Positions 46,973 to 56,219 of a stretch of 64,000 bases of DNA are shown piece after piece (positions within the stretch are counted from its first letter, which is position 1; the number at the start of each line of letters is the position of its first letter). Location of the stretch: assembly GCF_900090325.1 (NCBI RefSeq), contig NZ_FMHW01000002.1, positions 4,589,001 to 4,653,000 on the forward strand, written 5' to 3'. The notes under the pieces are model-generated. The model ran no database searches. It was not told the origin of the DNA and was given only the letters and a program-made list of their open reading frames with translations. The translations under genes were made by a program, and so were the position numbers. This DNA comes from Micromonospora pallida (GTDB taxonomy: Bacteria; Actinomycetota; Actinomycetes; Mycobacteriales; Micromonosporaceae).

Positions 46973-47461
46973 TCAGCGGCCGGAACACTCGTAGTCGACC
47001 GTCGCCGGGCTCTGCCCGAACATGTAGGACTGGACGGCGTGCGGGTCCACGGTGGCATCCACGATCCGGACCGGCTCCTCGGCCACCACGCCGTCCACGA
47101 TGCGGAAGGAGCGGATCTCCTCCGTGTCGGGGTCGCGGGTGGAGACGAGCAGGTAGTGGGCTCCCGGCTCACCGGCGAAGGAGACGTCCGTCCGGGACGG
47201 GTACGCCTCGGTCGCGGTGTGCGAGTGGTAGATGACAACCGGCTCCTCGTCGCGGTCGTCCATCTCCCGCCACACCCGCAGGTGCTCCATCGAGTCGAAC
47301 TCGTAGAACGTCATCGAGCGGGCGGCGTTCTCCATCGGGATGTGCCGGGTCGGGGTGTCACTGCCGGCGGGGCCGGCGACGACGCCACACGCCTCGTCCG
47401 GGTGGTCCCGACGCGCGTGCGCGACGATCGCGTCGACGATCGACCGGTCGATGCTCAGCAC
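46973..47461 (-). CDS. mec: Mec, JAMM-type metalloprotease of cysteine synthesis
   Basis: 162 aa from GTG 47461 (a longer frame lacks a clear RBS). The JAB1/MPN metal site is complete: Glu23 in PDEACGVVAG, YHSHTATEAYPSRTD with His79, His81 and Asp92. It releases cysteine from the C-terminus of the CysO-cysteine adduct. First gene of the mec-cysO-cysM transcript. Confidence 0.94.
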   Translation of the reverse strand: MLSIDRSIVDAIVAHARRDHPDEACGVVAGPAGSDTPTRHIPMENAARSMTFYEFDSMEHLRVWREMDDRDEEPVVIYHSHTATEAYPSRTDVSFAGEPGAHYLLVSTRDPDTEEIRSFRIVDGVVAEEPVRIVDATVDPHAVQSYMFGQSPATVDYECSGR

Positions 47462-47645
47462 GACGACCAGCCTAGCGCCTGATCGGACCGATCCGAAGGT
47501 GGCAGCCGTCACCCTCACCCCGACGGACCGGCCGGTTTCCCCGATCGTCCCGCCGGGGAAGGCGCTCGGGGGACGCCGGGCGGCACCGGGCATGCTGTCC
47601 GGTGCGCGAGACGACCCGTCCGGCCGGTGGGAGCCGGTCGGCGCA

Positions 47646-47707
47646 GCGAACTCAGTGCAACGAACGTCAGTACGGCGAACTCAGTGCAACGAACTCAGTG
47701 CGGAGAA
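47646..47707. repeat. short direct repeats upstream of the aldo/keto reductase
   Basis: GAACTCAGTGCAACGAAC occurs twice (starting near 47648 and 47677), and GAACTCAGTGC a third time right after. The repeats end about 15 bp before the ATG at 47722 and could be regulator sites or a recent slippage product. Confidence 0.75.
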
Positions 47708-47721
47708 CGAGGAGGTCGACC

Positions 47722-48585
47722 ATGCAGCACCGCCGCATCGGCCCGGTCGAGGTGGGCGCGATCGGGCTCGGCGCGATGCCGATGTCGGTGGCCGGACGCC
47801 CGGAGGCCGACCGCGCCGTCCGGACCGTCCACGCCGCGCTGGACGCGGGCGTCACCCTGATCGACACCGCCGACGCGTACGCGCTCGGCGCGGACGACTT
47901 CGGGCACAACGAGTCGTTGGTCGCCCACGCGCTCGCCACGTACGGCGGGGACACCTCCGGGGTGCTGGTCGCCACCAAGGGCGGGCACACCCGTCCCGGC
48001 GGCGACGCGTGGGCGCTGGACGGCTCACCCGCGCATCTCCGGGCGGCCTGCGAGGCGTCGCTCACCCGGCTCGGGGTGGACGCCATCGGGCTCTACCAGT
48101 TCCACCGACCCGACCCTCAGGTCCCGTACGCGGACTCGCTCGGCGCGCTGCGGGAGCTGGCGGATGCCGGCAAGATCCGGATGGCCGGCATCTCCAACGC
48201 CGACCCGGACCAGATCCGGCAGGCCCGGGAGATCCTCGGCGACCACCTGGTCTCGGTGCAGAACCAGTTCTCGCCGGCCTACCGCGACAGCGAGCCCGAG
48301 TTGCGCCTCTGCGCCGAACTCGGCCTGGCGTTCCTCCCCTGGTCACCGCTCGGCGGTATCGGGCGGGCCGGCGGCCTGGGTGACCGGTTCGCGCCGTTCG
48401 CCCGGATCGCCGAGGAGCGCGGGGTGAGCCCGCAGCAGGTCTGCCTGGCCTGGCAGCTCGCCCTCGCCCCGGTGGTCGTGCCGATTCCCGGCGCGAGCCG
48501 GCCGGAGACGATCCGCGACTCGGCCGCCGCCGCGGACCTGGTCCTCGACGAGCGGGAGATCGCCGCCCTGAGCGCCACCAATTGA
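47722..48585 (+). CDS. aldo/keto reductase
   Basis: 287 aa from ATG 47722 after GAGGAGG. NADPH-dependent TIM-barrel: GLGAMPMS, LIDTADAYALG (catalytic Asp, Tyr), LVATKGGHTRP (Lys), YQFHRPDPQVP (His), GISNADPDQIRQA, PIPGASRPETIRD (NADP phosphate site). Substrate unknown. Divergent from mec. Confidence 0.92.
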   Translation: MQHRRIGPVEVGAIGLGAMPMSVAGRPEADRAVRTVHAALDAGVTLIDTADAYALGADDFGHNESLVAHALATYGGDTSGVLVATKGGHTRPGGDAWALDGSPAHLRAACEASLTRLGVDAIGLYQFHRPDPQVPYADSLGALRELADAGKIRMAGISNADPDQIRQAREILGDHLVSVQNQFSPAYRDSEPELRLCAELGLAFLPWSPLGGIGRAGGLGDRFAPFARIAEERGVSPQQVCLAWQLALAPVVVPIPGASRPETIRDSAAAADLVLDEREIAALSATN

Positions 48586-48637
48586 CCCACGGTCACCACT
48601 CAACTGCCACTCCTCGCTCAACGGCCCGAGGAGTGGT

Positions 48638-48697
48638 GGTGGTAGCAGGGGACCCCTGCTCATCAAAAAACGGTAGTAGGGGTCCCCTGCTACCACC
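48638..48697. repeat. dispersed palindromic repeat, copy 2
   Basis: GGTGGTAGCAGGGGACCCCTG and GGGGTCCCCTGCTACCACC form long arms around an A-rich core (CATCAAAAAACGG). The most complete copy of the three. It separates the convergent aldo/keto reductase and DUF2017 genes and could serve as a two-way terminator. Confidence 0.92.
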
Positions 48698-48740
48698 TCT
48701 GGCGAGCGGGCGAGCGGGCGAGCGGGAGGGCGGACGGGGA

Positions 48741-49241
48741 TCAGTCGATCAGGGCGTTGAGCAGCGACTCCTGGAGGTAGCCGAGGTAGGCGTAGACCGA
48801 GAGCTGGAACACCCGGGACGAGGACGGGTCGGCGGCGACGGCGTCGTCGAGTTCCTCGCCGAGGTCCGTTCCCTCCTTGACGCCGAGCCGGATCCCCATC
48901 GCCAGTCGGGCGTCGTTCAGCGCCCGCAGCCACGCCTCGGCGGCCTCGGCATCGAGGCGTACCTCACCACCCTGGTCGTCGGGGAGCGCGGCGAGGATCG
49001 CGCCGGCCTGGTCGATCTTGGCGGTCTTCAGGTCGCCCTCGGTGTACCGCCGGACCTCGGCCGAGGTGGCCGGGTCGTCGGCGTAGACGTCGGGAAAGAG
49101 CCGGCCCACCACCGGGTCGGTGTGGTCGAAGCCGTCGGTGAGCAGGCCCACCACCTCGGAGGCGACCTTGCGTAGCACCCGGACCTCGTCCACGGCGAGG
49201 GTGGCGACGTACTGGCCGCCCCGGCAACGGAACATGCTCAC
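48741..49241 (-). CDS. DUF2017 family protein
   Basis: 166 aa from GTG 49241, which overlaps the clpS stop as GTGA. Helical and acidic, with [22 protein letters not shown] and [17 protein letters not shown]. It always follows clpS in actinobacteria (Rv1332 in M. tuberculosis) and its function is not settled. Confidence 0.87.
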   Translation of the reverse strand: MSMFRCRGGQYVATLAVDEVRVLRKVASEVVGLLTDGFDHTDPVVGRLFPDVYADDPATSAEVRRYTEGDLKTAKIDQAGAILAALPDDQGGEVRLDAEAAEAWLRALNDARLAMGIRLGVKEGTDLGEELDDAVAADPSSSRVFQLSVYAYLGYLQESLLNALID

Positions 49242-49537
49242 GAGCGGTCCACCGTCGCCCAGAGCCCATACGCGTGCAACTGCGACGCGTCGTGTTCCAT
49301 CCGTTCCCGCGCGCCGGTGGAGACCACGGCCCGGCCCTTGTGGTGCACGTCCAACATCAACTGCTCGGCCTTCTCCCGGCTGTATCCGAAGAGCTTCTGG
49401 AAGACCCAGGTCACGTACGTCATCAGGTTGACCGGGTCGTCCCACACGATCGTCACCCATGGCCGGTCGGAGACCGGCACCTCTTCGGTGTCCGGCGTCT
49501 CGACCGGTGCCACCTGTGGAGCCGCCATGCCACCCAT
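49238..49537 (-). CDS. clpS: ATP-dependent Clp protease adaptor ClpS
   Basis: 99 aa from ATG 49537 (ATG 49528 possible). Delivers N-degron substrates to ClpAP/ClpCP. Core: [21 protein letters not shown] with the Asp-Asp that binds the N-terminal residue, [23 protein letters not shown]. Slightly extended N-terminus, as usual in actinobacteria. Coupled with DUF2017. Confidence 0.95.
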   Translation of the reverse strand: MGGMAAPQVAPVETPDTEEVPVSDRPWVTIVWDDPVNLMTYVTWVFQKLFGYSREKAEQLMLDVHHKGRAVVSTGARERMEHDASQLHAYGLWATVDRS

Positions 49538-49656
49538 CGTGCCACCGGAATCCCGATCGCGTTGAACCGGAACGCCGGTCGGCGCCGGATCGGCGCCCGG
49601 ATCACCCTCCGCCGGACCCCCGCCCCGGTGCCTCGCGTGCCGGCTCACCAGCACGG

Positions 49657-51339
49657 TCAGGCGAGCAGGATGCCGTGGTCGACGGCCTCGGCGAGCACCG
49701 CACCCAGCGCCCGGCGGACCGCATCCACCCGGTGGGCCACCTCGCGGTGCAACTCCCGGTCGATCTCGCGCTGCACGCGCTGGAGCCAGGACCGGGCGCC
49801 GCCCGGGTCCGCGCTGCCCGGACCCCGCCAGTGCAGGTAGCAACCACCGGCGAGAGCCACCGCGACCGGTGGGAGCACCGCCGTACGCGGGGCGCCGGGG
49901 TGTCCGTCGAGCGCGGCGAGCGCGGCGGCGCCGGTCACCTCGGCGATGTCGCCCCCGCTGGTGACCAGGAGCACCCGTTCCAGGCTCCGGCCGGTCCGCT
50001 GCCCGGCCAGGTTCGCCCGGACGGCGGCGCAGATCCGCCGGTACGTCGCGTCGTCCGGGGGCGTGCCGAAGACCAGGGTGGCGGCGTCGACCACCATCCG
50101 TCGTACCGCCCGGTCGCACTTCACGGTCGCGAGCTGGGACAGGGCGTGCACCTCCCGGTCGAGCACGCGCGGCAACACGGCGCAACCGGCACCGAAGACG
50201 ATCTCCTGCACCACCCGGAGGTGGATGTGGGCCAACTCGAGAGCGAGGTGCTGGCGGATCCGCTGGGTGTGGGAGCGGGCGTGCCGCTCGAGCCAGGTGG
50301 CCCAGTCCCGCTCGTCGGCGTCCGGGGCCACCGGCACGGCCCGGTGCCCGACGGCGGGTGGGGCGCTACCGAGTCGGCGTGGCCCCTCCTGGACCGCCCA
50401 GGCCGCCAGGGTCCGCCGCAGCGCCGCGACGTCGCCGGGGCGGAACGGCCACCAGGGCGCGGCCGCCAGCGTCGGGACGACCGCGAGCAGGGCCGCCCGC
50501 TGCGTCTGCACGGCCAGCCCGACCGGGTCCGGCGGCGGGTCGGCGGCCGGCTCCGGGGCGGAGGCCCCCGTGCCGCCCGCCAGAGCCCTGCCGTCCGCCG
50601 GAACCGTCCCGTCCGGCGGAACCGTGCCGTCCGGCGGAACCGTGCCGTCCGCCAGGGCCGTCCTATCCGCCGGAGCCGTGCCGTCCGGCGGAGCCGTCGT
50701 TGCCGGTTCGGCCCCGCCCTGCCACCCCGTCGTGCCGGGGGTGACCACGAAGAAGACCGCGAGACCCGCCTGGGCGGCCTCGGCCAGCAGGCCGAGTTCC
50801 GCCGCGGTGAACACCTGGTCGGCGGAGATGACCACGAGCACCGCCCCGGCCCGGCCGGCCGCCTCGCGCAGCACCCGGCTCCCGCCGACCCCCAGCCCGT
50901 CGGTGTCCGGCGCGCCCACCAGCGTCAGGTGCCGCAGCAGGGGCGCGGGCAGGTGCAACTCGATCCGGCGTGGGGGTCGGGGCAGCGTCGGCCCGGCGGC
51001 CAGCGCGTCGACGCCGTACGCGTGCGGCTGCCGGTAGCCGGGCACGAAGGCGACCCGGGCGGGCTCCGGGGCGTACCGGGCCACCAGGTAGCTGTCGTCG
51101 GGCACCGGCAGGATCGTCGGCGGCACGTCGAGCAACGCGGCGAGCACGTCCCGTCGGGCCGCACCGGCCGGACCGGTGGCGATCACGGCGAGCGGTTCGT
51201 CCGGGGCCAACCGGCGTGCGTCGGCCCCGAGCGGCGTGGCCTCCCGCCGGCCCGGCACGCTGGTGCCGGAAGCCTCGAGGTCCGCACCACCCATCCCGTC
51301 CGGCACGGCGTTGTCGCCCCGCCGAGGACGTGGCGTCAT
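49657..51339 (-). CDS. large hypothetical protein with degenerate GTPase-like core
   Basis: 560 aa. Residues ~50-170 have a beta-alpha layout like a dynamin-type GTPase: [17 protein letters not shown] where a Walker A should be (no GKS/T), [12 protein letters not shown] like a DxxG strand, then VLVVISADQ. Residues ~210-250 are hexapeptide-like repeats (DGTVPP/ADGTAP). The C-terminal half is helical. I do not recognise a named family. The missing Lys suggests that it may not bind nucleotide in the usual way. Confidence 0.6.
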   Translation of the reverse strand: MTPRPRRGDNAVPDGMGGADLEASGTSVPGRREATPLGADARRLAPDEPLAVIATGPAGAARRDVLAALLDVPPTILPVPDDSYLVARYAPEPARVAFVPGYRQPHAYGVDALAAGPTLPRPPRRIELHLPAPLLRHLTLVGAPDTDGLGVGGSRVLREAAGRAGAVLVVISADQVFTAAELGLLAEAAQAGLAVFFVVTPGTTGWQGGAEPATTAPPDGTAPADRTALADGTVPPDGTVPPDGTVPADGRALAGGTGASAPEPAADPPPDPVGLAVQTQRAALLAVVPTLAAAPWWPFRPGDVAALRRTLAAWAVQEGPRRLGSAPPAVGHRAVPVAPDADERDWATWLERHARSHTQRIRQHLALELAHIHLRVVQEIVFGAGCAVLPRVLDREVHALSQLATVKCDRAVRRMVVDAATLVFGTPPDDATYRRICAAVRANLAGQRTGRSLERVLLVTSGGDIAEVTGAAALAALDGHPGAPRTAVLPPVAVALAGGCYLHWRGPGSADPGGARSWLQRVQREIDRELHREVAHRVDAVRRALGAVLAEAVDHGILLA

Positions 51340-51542
51340 CGCGGACGGCCTCCCTGGCGAGTCGGGCCGGCATGACGCCGGCAGCGTGGAATCTTCGGCT
51401 GATCGAGCCGAATGCCGGAAGACTACGACCGGAGACCGTCCCAGAACGGAGAGTTCCGGTACTCACTGGTAACGAAGGCGCTACTCAAATTCGGTGCGTG
51501 ACCGGCTGCACGCACAGCGAATCCGATGGATATGCTGCCCCG

Positions 51543-54221
51543 ATGAGTCGGTGGGAGTTCATCGGCCGGACGGAGGAACTGGGCCGTCTGCTGTCCGCGG
51601 TGACCGGGGGCGAAGGGCGAGGGCTCTTCCTCAGTGGAACGGCCGGTATCGGCAAGAGTCGCCTCCTCCGGGAGGGGATCGCGGCGCTGCCCACCGACCG
51701 GTACGCGATCTGGGTGGTGGCGGCCAGCGCCACCACCGCCGCCCTCCCGTTCGGCGGACTGGTGCAGGTCCTCCCGACCGAGCAGCCCAAGGGACTCTCC
51801 CCCGCCGGCATCCTGCGGTGGGCGGTGGACGCGCTGCGGCAGCAGGCCGCCGGACGGCCGATCGTGCTGGCGGTGGACGACGCGCACCTGCTGGACCCGC
51901 CCTCGGCGGCGCTGGTCCACCTGATCGCCCGGCTGGACAGCACCACCGTGCTCGGCACCCTGCGCAACGGCGAGCAGGTGCCGCAACCGATCCGGGCGCT
52001 GTGGACCGACGACCTGGTCGACCACGCCGAGCTGACCCCGCTCGACCTGGCCGACACCACCGGGCTGCTCACCACCATCCTCGGCGGACCGATGGAGTCG
52101 GGCTCGGCCGACCGGCTGTGGCGGCTCTCCGGGGGCAACCCGCTGCTGCTGCGGGAGCTGGTGCTCGCCGCACTGGGCAGCGGTGAGCTGCACGAGACGT
52201 ACGGCATCTGGCGCTGGACCGGGCGGCTGGAGCTGGCGCCGAGCCTCACCGACCTGATCGACGTCCGGATCGGTCAGCTCACCCCGGGCGTCCGGACGGT
52301 GGTCGAGCTGGCCGCCTTCGGCGAGCCACTCGGGCTGGAGCTGCTCAACCGGGCCGCCAAGCCGGCCGACGTGGAGACCGCCGAGGAACGCGGGCTGGTC
52401 TCGGTCGTCCACGACGACCGGCGGCTCAACGTCCGGCTGGCGCACCCGCTCTACGGGGAGGTGATGCGCCGGCAGTGCCCGGTCAGTCGGACCCGGCGGT
52501 TGCAGGCCCAGCTCGCCGACCTGATCGAGGCGGCGGGCAAACGCCGCCGGGACGACCTGCTGCGGGTGGCGGTGTGGCGACTCGACTCGGGCACCGCGCA
52601 GGATCCGGGGCTGCTGCTCGGCGCGGCCGCCCAGGCGTTCGCCCGGTACGACGTACCGCTGGCGACCCGGCTGGCCCGCGCGGCGGTGGACGCCGACGGT
52701 GGCTACGCCGCCGCCGAGTTGCTGGCCACCATCCTGATGTTCGCCGACCGGCCGGAGGAGGCGGTCGACGTGCTCGACGCGGTCGCCGGCCAGCTCGACG
52801 CCGACGACCGGTACAGCCGGTGGCTGACCGTCCGGGGCATGATCAGTTACTGGGGGCTGCGCCAGGAGTCCACTGTGGAGGAGATGGCGGTACGGGCGGC
52901 GGAGCTGACCGACATCGCCGACCAGACCCGGGTCCGCGCGTTCGAGGCGATCATGCGGCTGCACCGGCTCGACCTGGCCGCCGCCCAGCGGCTGAGCTGC
53001 GCGGTGCTGGACCGGCCGGCCGCCGGGGTGGCCTCCCGGGAACTGGCCCGCTGCACCATGGCCCACCTCCAGGCCGCCCAGGGGCGGTTGGCGCTCAGCG
53101 GGGCGGCGATCGCCTCGGTGGAGGCGGAGGTCGCCCACTGGCGGGGCGACATGCCGTACCTGCAACTGGCGCTGGAGCTGGCCCGGGGCACCCGGCTGAT
53201 GCTCGCCGGGGACATCGTCGGCATCGACGCCATCGTGGTCGACGAGTTCGCCGACCTGGCCGGGGCCGGGGACTTCCGGCTCGGCACCGGCTACCTGGGC
53301 GTTCTCCAGGCGTACGCGGCCCGGCTGCGCGGGCACAGCGCCGAGGCGCTGAAGAGCAGCCTCGGCGCGTGCGCGGTGCTCGCCACCAGCCGTGTCTACG
53401 CCGGTCTGGCCCATGCGGAACGGGCGCAGGCGGCGGCGCTGCGCGGCGACGCCGGCCAGGCGGCGGAGGCGATGGCGGACGCCGACCGCACCCACTCCCC
53501 CGGCATGGCGGTGCTCTACCCGTGGCTGGAGCAGGCGCGCGGCGCGGTGCTCGCGGTCACCGGCGACCTCACCGCCGCGACCGAGCATCTCGCCGAGCTG
53601 GCCAACCGGCTACGGGAGGACGGATTCGCCGGGCACGAGGTGCTGGTCCTGCACGACCTGGTCCGGCTGGGCCAGGCGCAGCTCCCGGTCGGCCCGCGCT
53701 GCTCGGACGGGCACCGGCGCACGGTCGCCCAGCGGTTGACCGAGCTGACCGAGCGGGTGGACGGGCTGCTGCCGCCGCTGCTGGCCCGGCACGCGCGGGC
53801 CGTCGCCGACGAGTCCCCGGACGACCTGCTGGCCGTGGCCGACGAGTTCGCCGAGCGGGAGTTGAACGTCTTCGCCGCGGAGGCGGCAGCGCTGGCGCTG
53901 CACCGGCTGCGCCGGGAGCGGGCGGTGACCGCCGGTTCGGCCCACGACCGGCTCGGTGACCTGCTCGGCCGCTGCGACCTGCTCCGGACGCCGGCGCTGC
54001 GGCTCGGTCAGCCCGCGCTGACCGAACGGGAGTGGCAGGTCGCCCGGCTGGCCGCCGGCGGGGTGGCCAGCCGCAAGATCGCCGAGCAGCTGTTCCTCTC
54101 GCCGCGCACAGTGGAGAACCATCTCCAGCGGGTCTACGGCAAGCTGGGCATCACCGGGCGCCCGGAACTGCCGGCCGCGCTGCGGTGCATCCCGGGCCAC
54201 GGGGACGGGGCTTCCCGCTGA
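51543..54221 (+). CDS. LuxR-family regulator with AAA ATPase domain (LAL type)
   Basis: 892 aa from ATG 51543. N-terminal AAA_16 ATPase with Walker A GTAGIGKS (32-39) and Walker B IVLAVDDAHLLD, a long helical TPR-like middle, and a C-terminal GerE helix-turn-helix (LTEREWQVARLAAGGVASRKIAEQLFLSPRTVENHLQRVYGKLGI-type pattern, residues ~825-885). Length matches LAL regulators. The 203-bp leader has inverted repeats (GTGCGTG/CACGCAC near 51494-51515). Target unknown; no biosynthetic cluster is in view. Confidence 0.92.
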   Translation: MSRWEFIGRTEELGRLLSAVTGGEGRGLFLSGTAGIGKSRLLREGIAALPTDRYAIWVVAASATTAALPFGGLVQVLPTEQPKGLSPAGILRWAVDALRQQAAGRPIVLAVDDAHLLDPPSAALVHLIARLDSTTVLGTLRNGEQVPQPIRALWTDDLVDHAELTPLDLADTTGLLTTILGGPMESGSADRLWRLSGGNPLLLRELVLAALGSGELHETYGIWRWTGRLELAPSLTDLIDVRIGQLTPGVRTVVELAAFGEPLGLELLNRAAKPADVETAEERGLVSVVHDDRRLNVRLAHPLYGEVMRRQCPVSRTRRLQAQLADLIEAAGKRRRDDLLRVAVWRLDSGTAQDPGLLLGAAAQAFARYDVPLATRLARAAVDADGGYAAAELLATILMFADRPEEAVDVLDAVAGQLDADDRYSRWLTVRGMISYWGLRQESTVEEMAVRAAELTDIADQTRVRAFEAIMRLHRLDLAAAQRLSCAVLDRPAAGVASRELARCTMAHLQAAQGRLALSGAAIASVEAEVAHWRGDMPYLQLALELARGTRLMLAGDIVGIDAIVVDEFADLAGAGDFRLGTGYLGVLQAYAARLRGHSAEALKSSLGACAVLATSRVYAGLAHAERAQAAALRGDAGQAAEAMADADRTHSPGMAVLYPWLEQARGAVLAVTGDLTAATEHLAELANRLREDGFAGHEVLVLHDLVRLGQAQLPVGPRCSDGHRRTVAQRLTELTERVDGLLPPLLARHARAVADESPDDLLAVADEFAERELNVFAAEAAALALHRLRRERAVTAGSAHDRLGDLLGRCDLLRTPALRLGQPALTEREWQVARLAAGGVASRKIAEQLFLSPRTVENHLQRVYGKLGITGRPELPAALRCIPGHGDGASR

Positions 54222-54238
54222 ACTCTAGGCTGGGGGTC

Positions 54239-55525
54239 GTGAGCACCCTTCGCCCCGCGCTGCTGACCGACCACTACGAGCTGACCATGGTCAGTGCCGC
54301 CCTGCGGGACGGCACCGCCGACCGGCGCTGCGTCTTCGAGGTCTTCAGCCGGCGGCTGCCGACCGGCCGACGGTACGGCGTGGTCGCCGGCACCGCCCGG
54401 CTGGTCGAGATGGTCCGGGACTTCCGCTTCGACGAGGCGGAGGTGGACTTCCTCCGCCGTACCGGGGTGGTCGACGAGGCGGCGGCGGAGTGGCTGTCCC
54501 GGTACCGCTTCACCGGCGACGTCGACGGGTACGCCGAGGGCGAGCTGTTCTTCCCCGGCTCCCCGATCCTCACCGTCTCGGGCGGCTTCGCCGAGTGCGT
54601 GGTGTTGGAGACGCTGGTGCTGTCGGTGCTCAACCACGACTGCGCGATCGCCGCCGCGGCGGCCCGGATGGTGACCGCCGCCCGGGGCCGGACGCTGATC
54701 GAGATGGGCTCCCGGCGGGCGCACGAGGAGGCGGCGGTGGCCGCCGCGCGGTCCGCGTACCTGGCCGGTTTCGCGTTCACCTCGAACCTGGCCGCCGGGC
54801 AGCGGTACGGCATCCCCACCGCCGGCACCGCGGCGCACGCCTTCACCCTGCTGCACGACGACGAGCGGGCCGCCTTCGCCTCCCAGGTGGCGACGTTGGG
54901 CAAGAACACCACGCTGCTGGTGGACACGTACGACGTCAGCCAGGGCATCCGCAACGCGATCGAGGTGGCCGGGCCGGAGCTGCGGGCGGTCCGGATCGAC
55001 TCCGGTGACCTGGCGGTCATCGCCCACCAGTCGCGGGAGCTGCTCGACTCGCTCGGCGCCACCGAGACCAAGATCATCGTCTCCGGTGACCTGGACGAGT
55101 ACGCCATCGCCGCGCTCGCCGCCGAGCCGGTCGACATGTACGGCGCGGGCACCGCCGTGGTCACCGGCTCCGGCGCGCCCACCGCCGGGCTGGTCTACAA
55201 GCTGGTCGAGGTGGACGGCCGTCCGGTGGTCAAGCGCTCCGAGCACAAGGCCACCATCGGCGGGCGCAAGGTCGCCGTCCGTCGACACAAGCCGACCGGC
55301 ACCGCCACCGAGGAGGTCATCGTCCCGCAGGGGGTGCCCGACCACGCCCCGCACGACCGGCTGCTCCAGCGGTCGTACGTGGTCGAGGGCGAGCCGGTCG
55401 CGCTGCCCACGCTGACCGAGTCGCGGGAGCACCTGCGGCAGTGCCTGATCTCCATCCCCTGGGAGGGGCTGAAGCTCTCCGCCGGCGACCCGGCGGTCCC
55501 GGTCACCGTCGTCCCCGCGAGCTGA
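54239..55525 (+). CDS. pncB: nicotinate phosphoribosyltransferase
   Basis: 428 aa from GTG 54239. Makes nicotinate mononucleotide in NAD salvage. Landmarks: ALLTDHYELTMVSAALRDG, GELFFPGSPILTVSGGFAEC, IEMGSRRAHEEAAVAAARSAYLAGF (catalytic His region), GTAAHAF, VRIDSGDLAVIA, GAGTAVVTGSGAPTAGLVYKLVEV. Runs with pncA, 47 bp away. Confidence 0.96.
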   Translation: MSTLRPALLTDHYELTMVSAALRDGTADRRCVFEVFSRRLPTGRRYGVVAGTARLVEMVRDFRFDEAEVDFLRRTGVVDEAAAEWLSRYRFTGDVDGYAEGELFFPGSPILTVSGGFAECVVLETLVLSVLNHDCAIAAAAARMVTAARGRTLIEMGSRRAHEEAAVAAARSAYLAGFAFTSNLAAGQRYGIPTAGTAAHAFTLLHDDERAAFASQVATLGKNTTLLVDTYDVSQGIRNAIEVAGPELRAVRIDSGDLAVIAHQSRELLDSLGATETKIIVSGDLDEYAIAALAAEPVDMYGAGTAVVTGSGAPTAGLVYKLVEVDGRPVVKRSEHKATIGGRKVAVRRHKPTGTATEEVIVPQGVPDHAPHDRLLQRSYVVEGEPVALPTLTESREHLRQCLISIPWEGLKLSAGDPAVPVTVVPAS

Positions 55526-55563
55526 CCACCCCGTGGAAGCGAGCTGACCACACCCCCTGGAAG
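55518..55563. repeat. tandem duplication at the pncB 3' end
   Basis: CGAGCTGACCACCCCGTGGAAG (22 bp) is followed by a near-copy with two extra bases (55540-55563). The first copy includes the pncB stop; the second lies in the pncA leader and supplies the GGAAGGA used as its RBS. Confidence 0.85.
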
Positions 55564-55572
55564 GACGCTCCG

Positions 55573-56154
55573 ATGGCCAACGCACTCATCATCGTCGACG
55601 TGCAGAACGACTTCTGCGAGGGCGGCTCGCTCGCGGTCGCGGGCGGGGCCGGCGTGGCGGCCGGGATCTCCCGGCTGCTCGCCACCGCACCCGACCGCTG
55701 GGACCACGTGGTCGCCACGAAGGACTACCACGTCGACCCGGGAGCGCACTTCGGCGACCCGCCGGACTTCGTGGAGTGCTGGCCCCGGCACTGCGTGGTC
55801 GGCACCCCGGGCTCGGAGTTCCACCCCGAGCTGGACACCTCCCGGATCGAGGCGATCTTCCACAAGGGCGAGTACGCCGCCGCGTACTCGGGTTTCGAGG
55901 GGCACGCCGCCGACGGCGAGTGCCTGGCCGACTGGCTGCGCCGGCACGACGTGGACCGGGTCGACCTGGTCGGCATCGCCACCGACCACTGCGTACGGGC
56001 CACCGCGCTGGACGCCGCCCGGGAGGGCTTCGCCACCACCGTGCTGCTGGAGCTGACCGCCGCGGTCGCGCCGGCCACCACCGACGTGGCGCTGCGGGCG
56101 ATGGACGGCGCCGGGGTCACCCTGCACGGCGAGCCGGTGATCCCGACCGCATGA
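55573..56154 (+). CDS. pncA: nicotinamidase
   Basis: 193 aa from ATG 55573. Deamidates nicotinamide to nicotinate for PncB, and activates pyrazinamide in mycobacteria. Catalytic triad Asp9, Lys98, Cys140 (IIVDVQNDF, IFHKGE, IATDHCVRA), metal ligands Asp51, His53, His59 and His73. pncB and pncA are adjacent and likely co-transcribed. Confidence 0.97.
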   Translation: MANALIIVDVQNDFCEGGSLAVAGGAGVAAGISRLLATAPDRWDHVVATKDYHVDPGAHFGDPPDFVECWPRHCVVGTPGSEFHPELDTSRIEAIFHKGEYAAAYSGFEGHAADGECLADWLRRHDVDRVDLVGIATDHCVRATALDAAREGFATTVLLELTAAVAPATTDVALRAMDGAGVTLHGEPVIPTA

Positions 56155-56219
56155 GTCGGTAAACCGGTGGCCGCTGTCGTACCCCCGGCCGAGGATGGTC
56201 GACGGAGGTGGACACCCTC

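Noticed and set aside
51423..53588. 721-codon open frame on the minus strand
   Set aside because: Antisense to the LAL regulator, no motif, Gly/Arg/Gln-rich.
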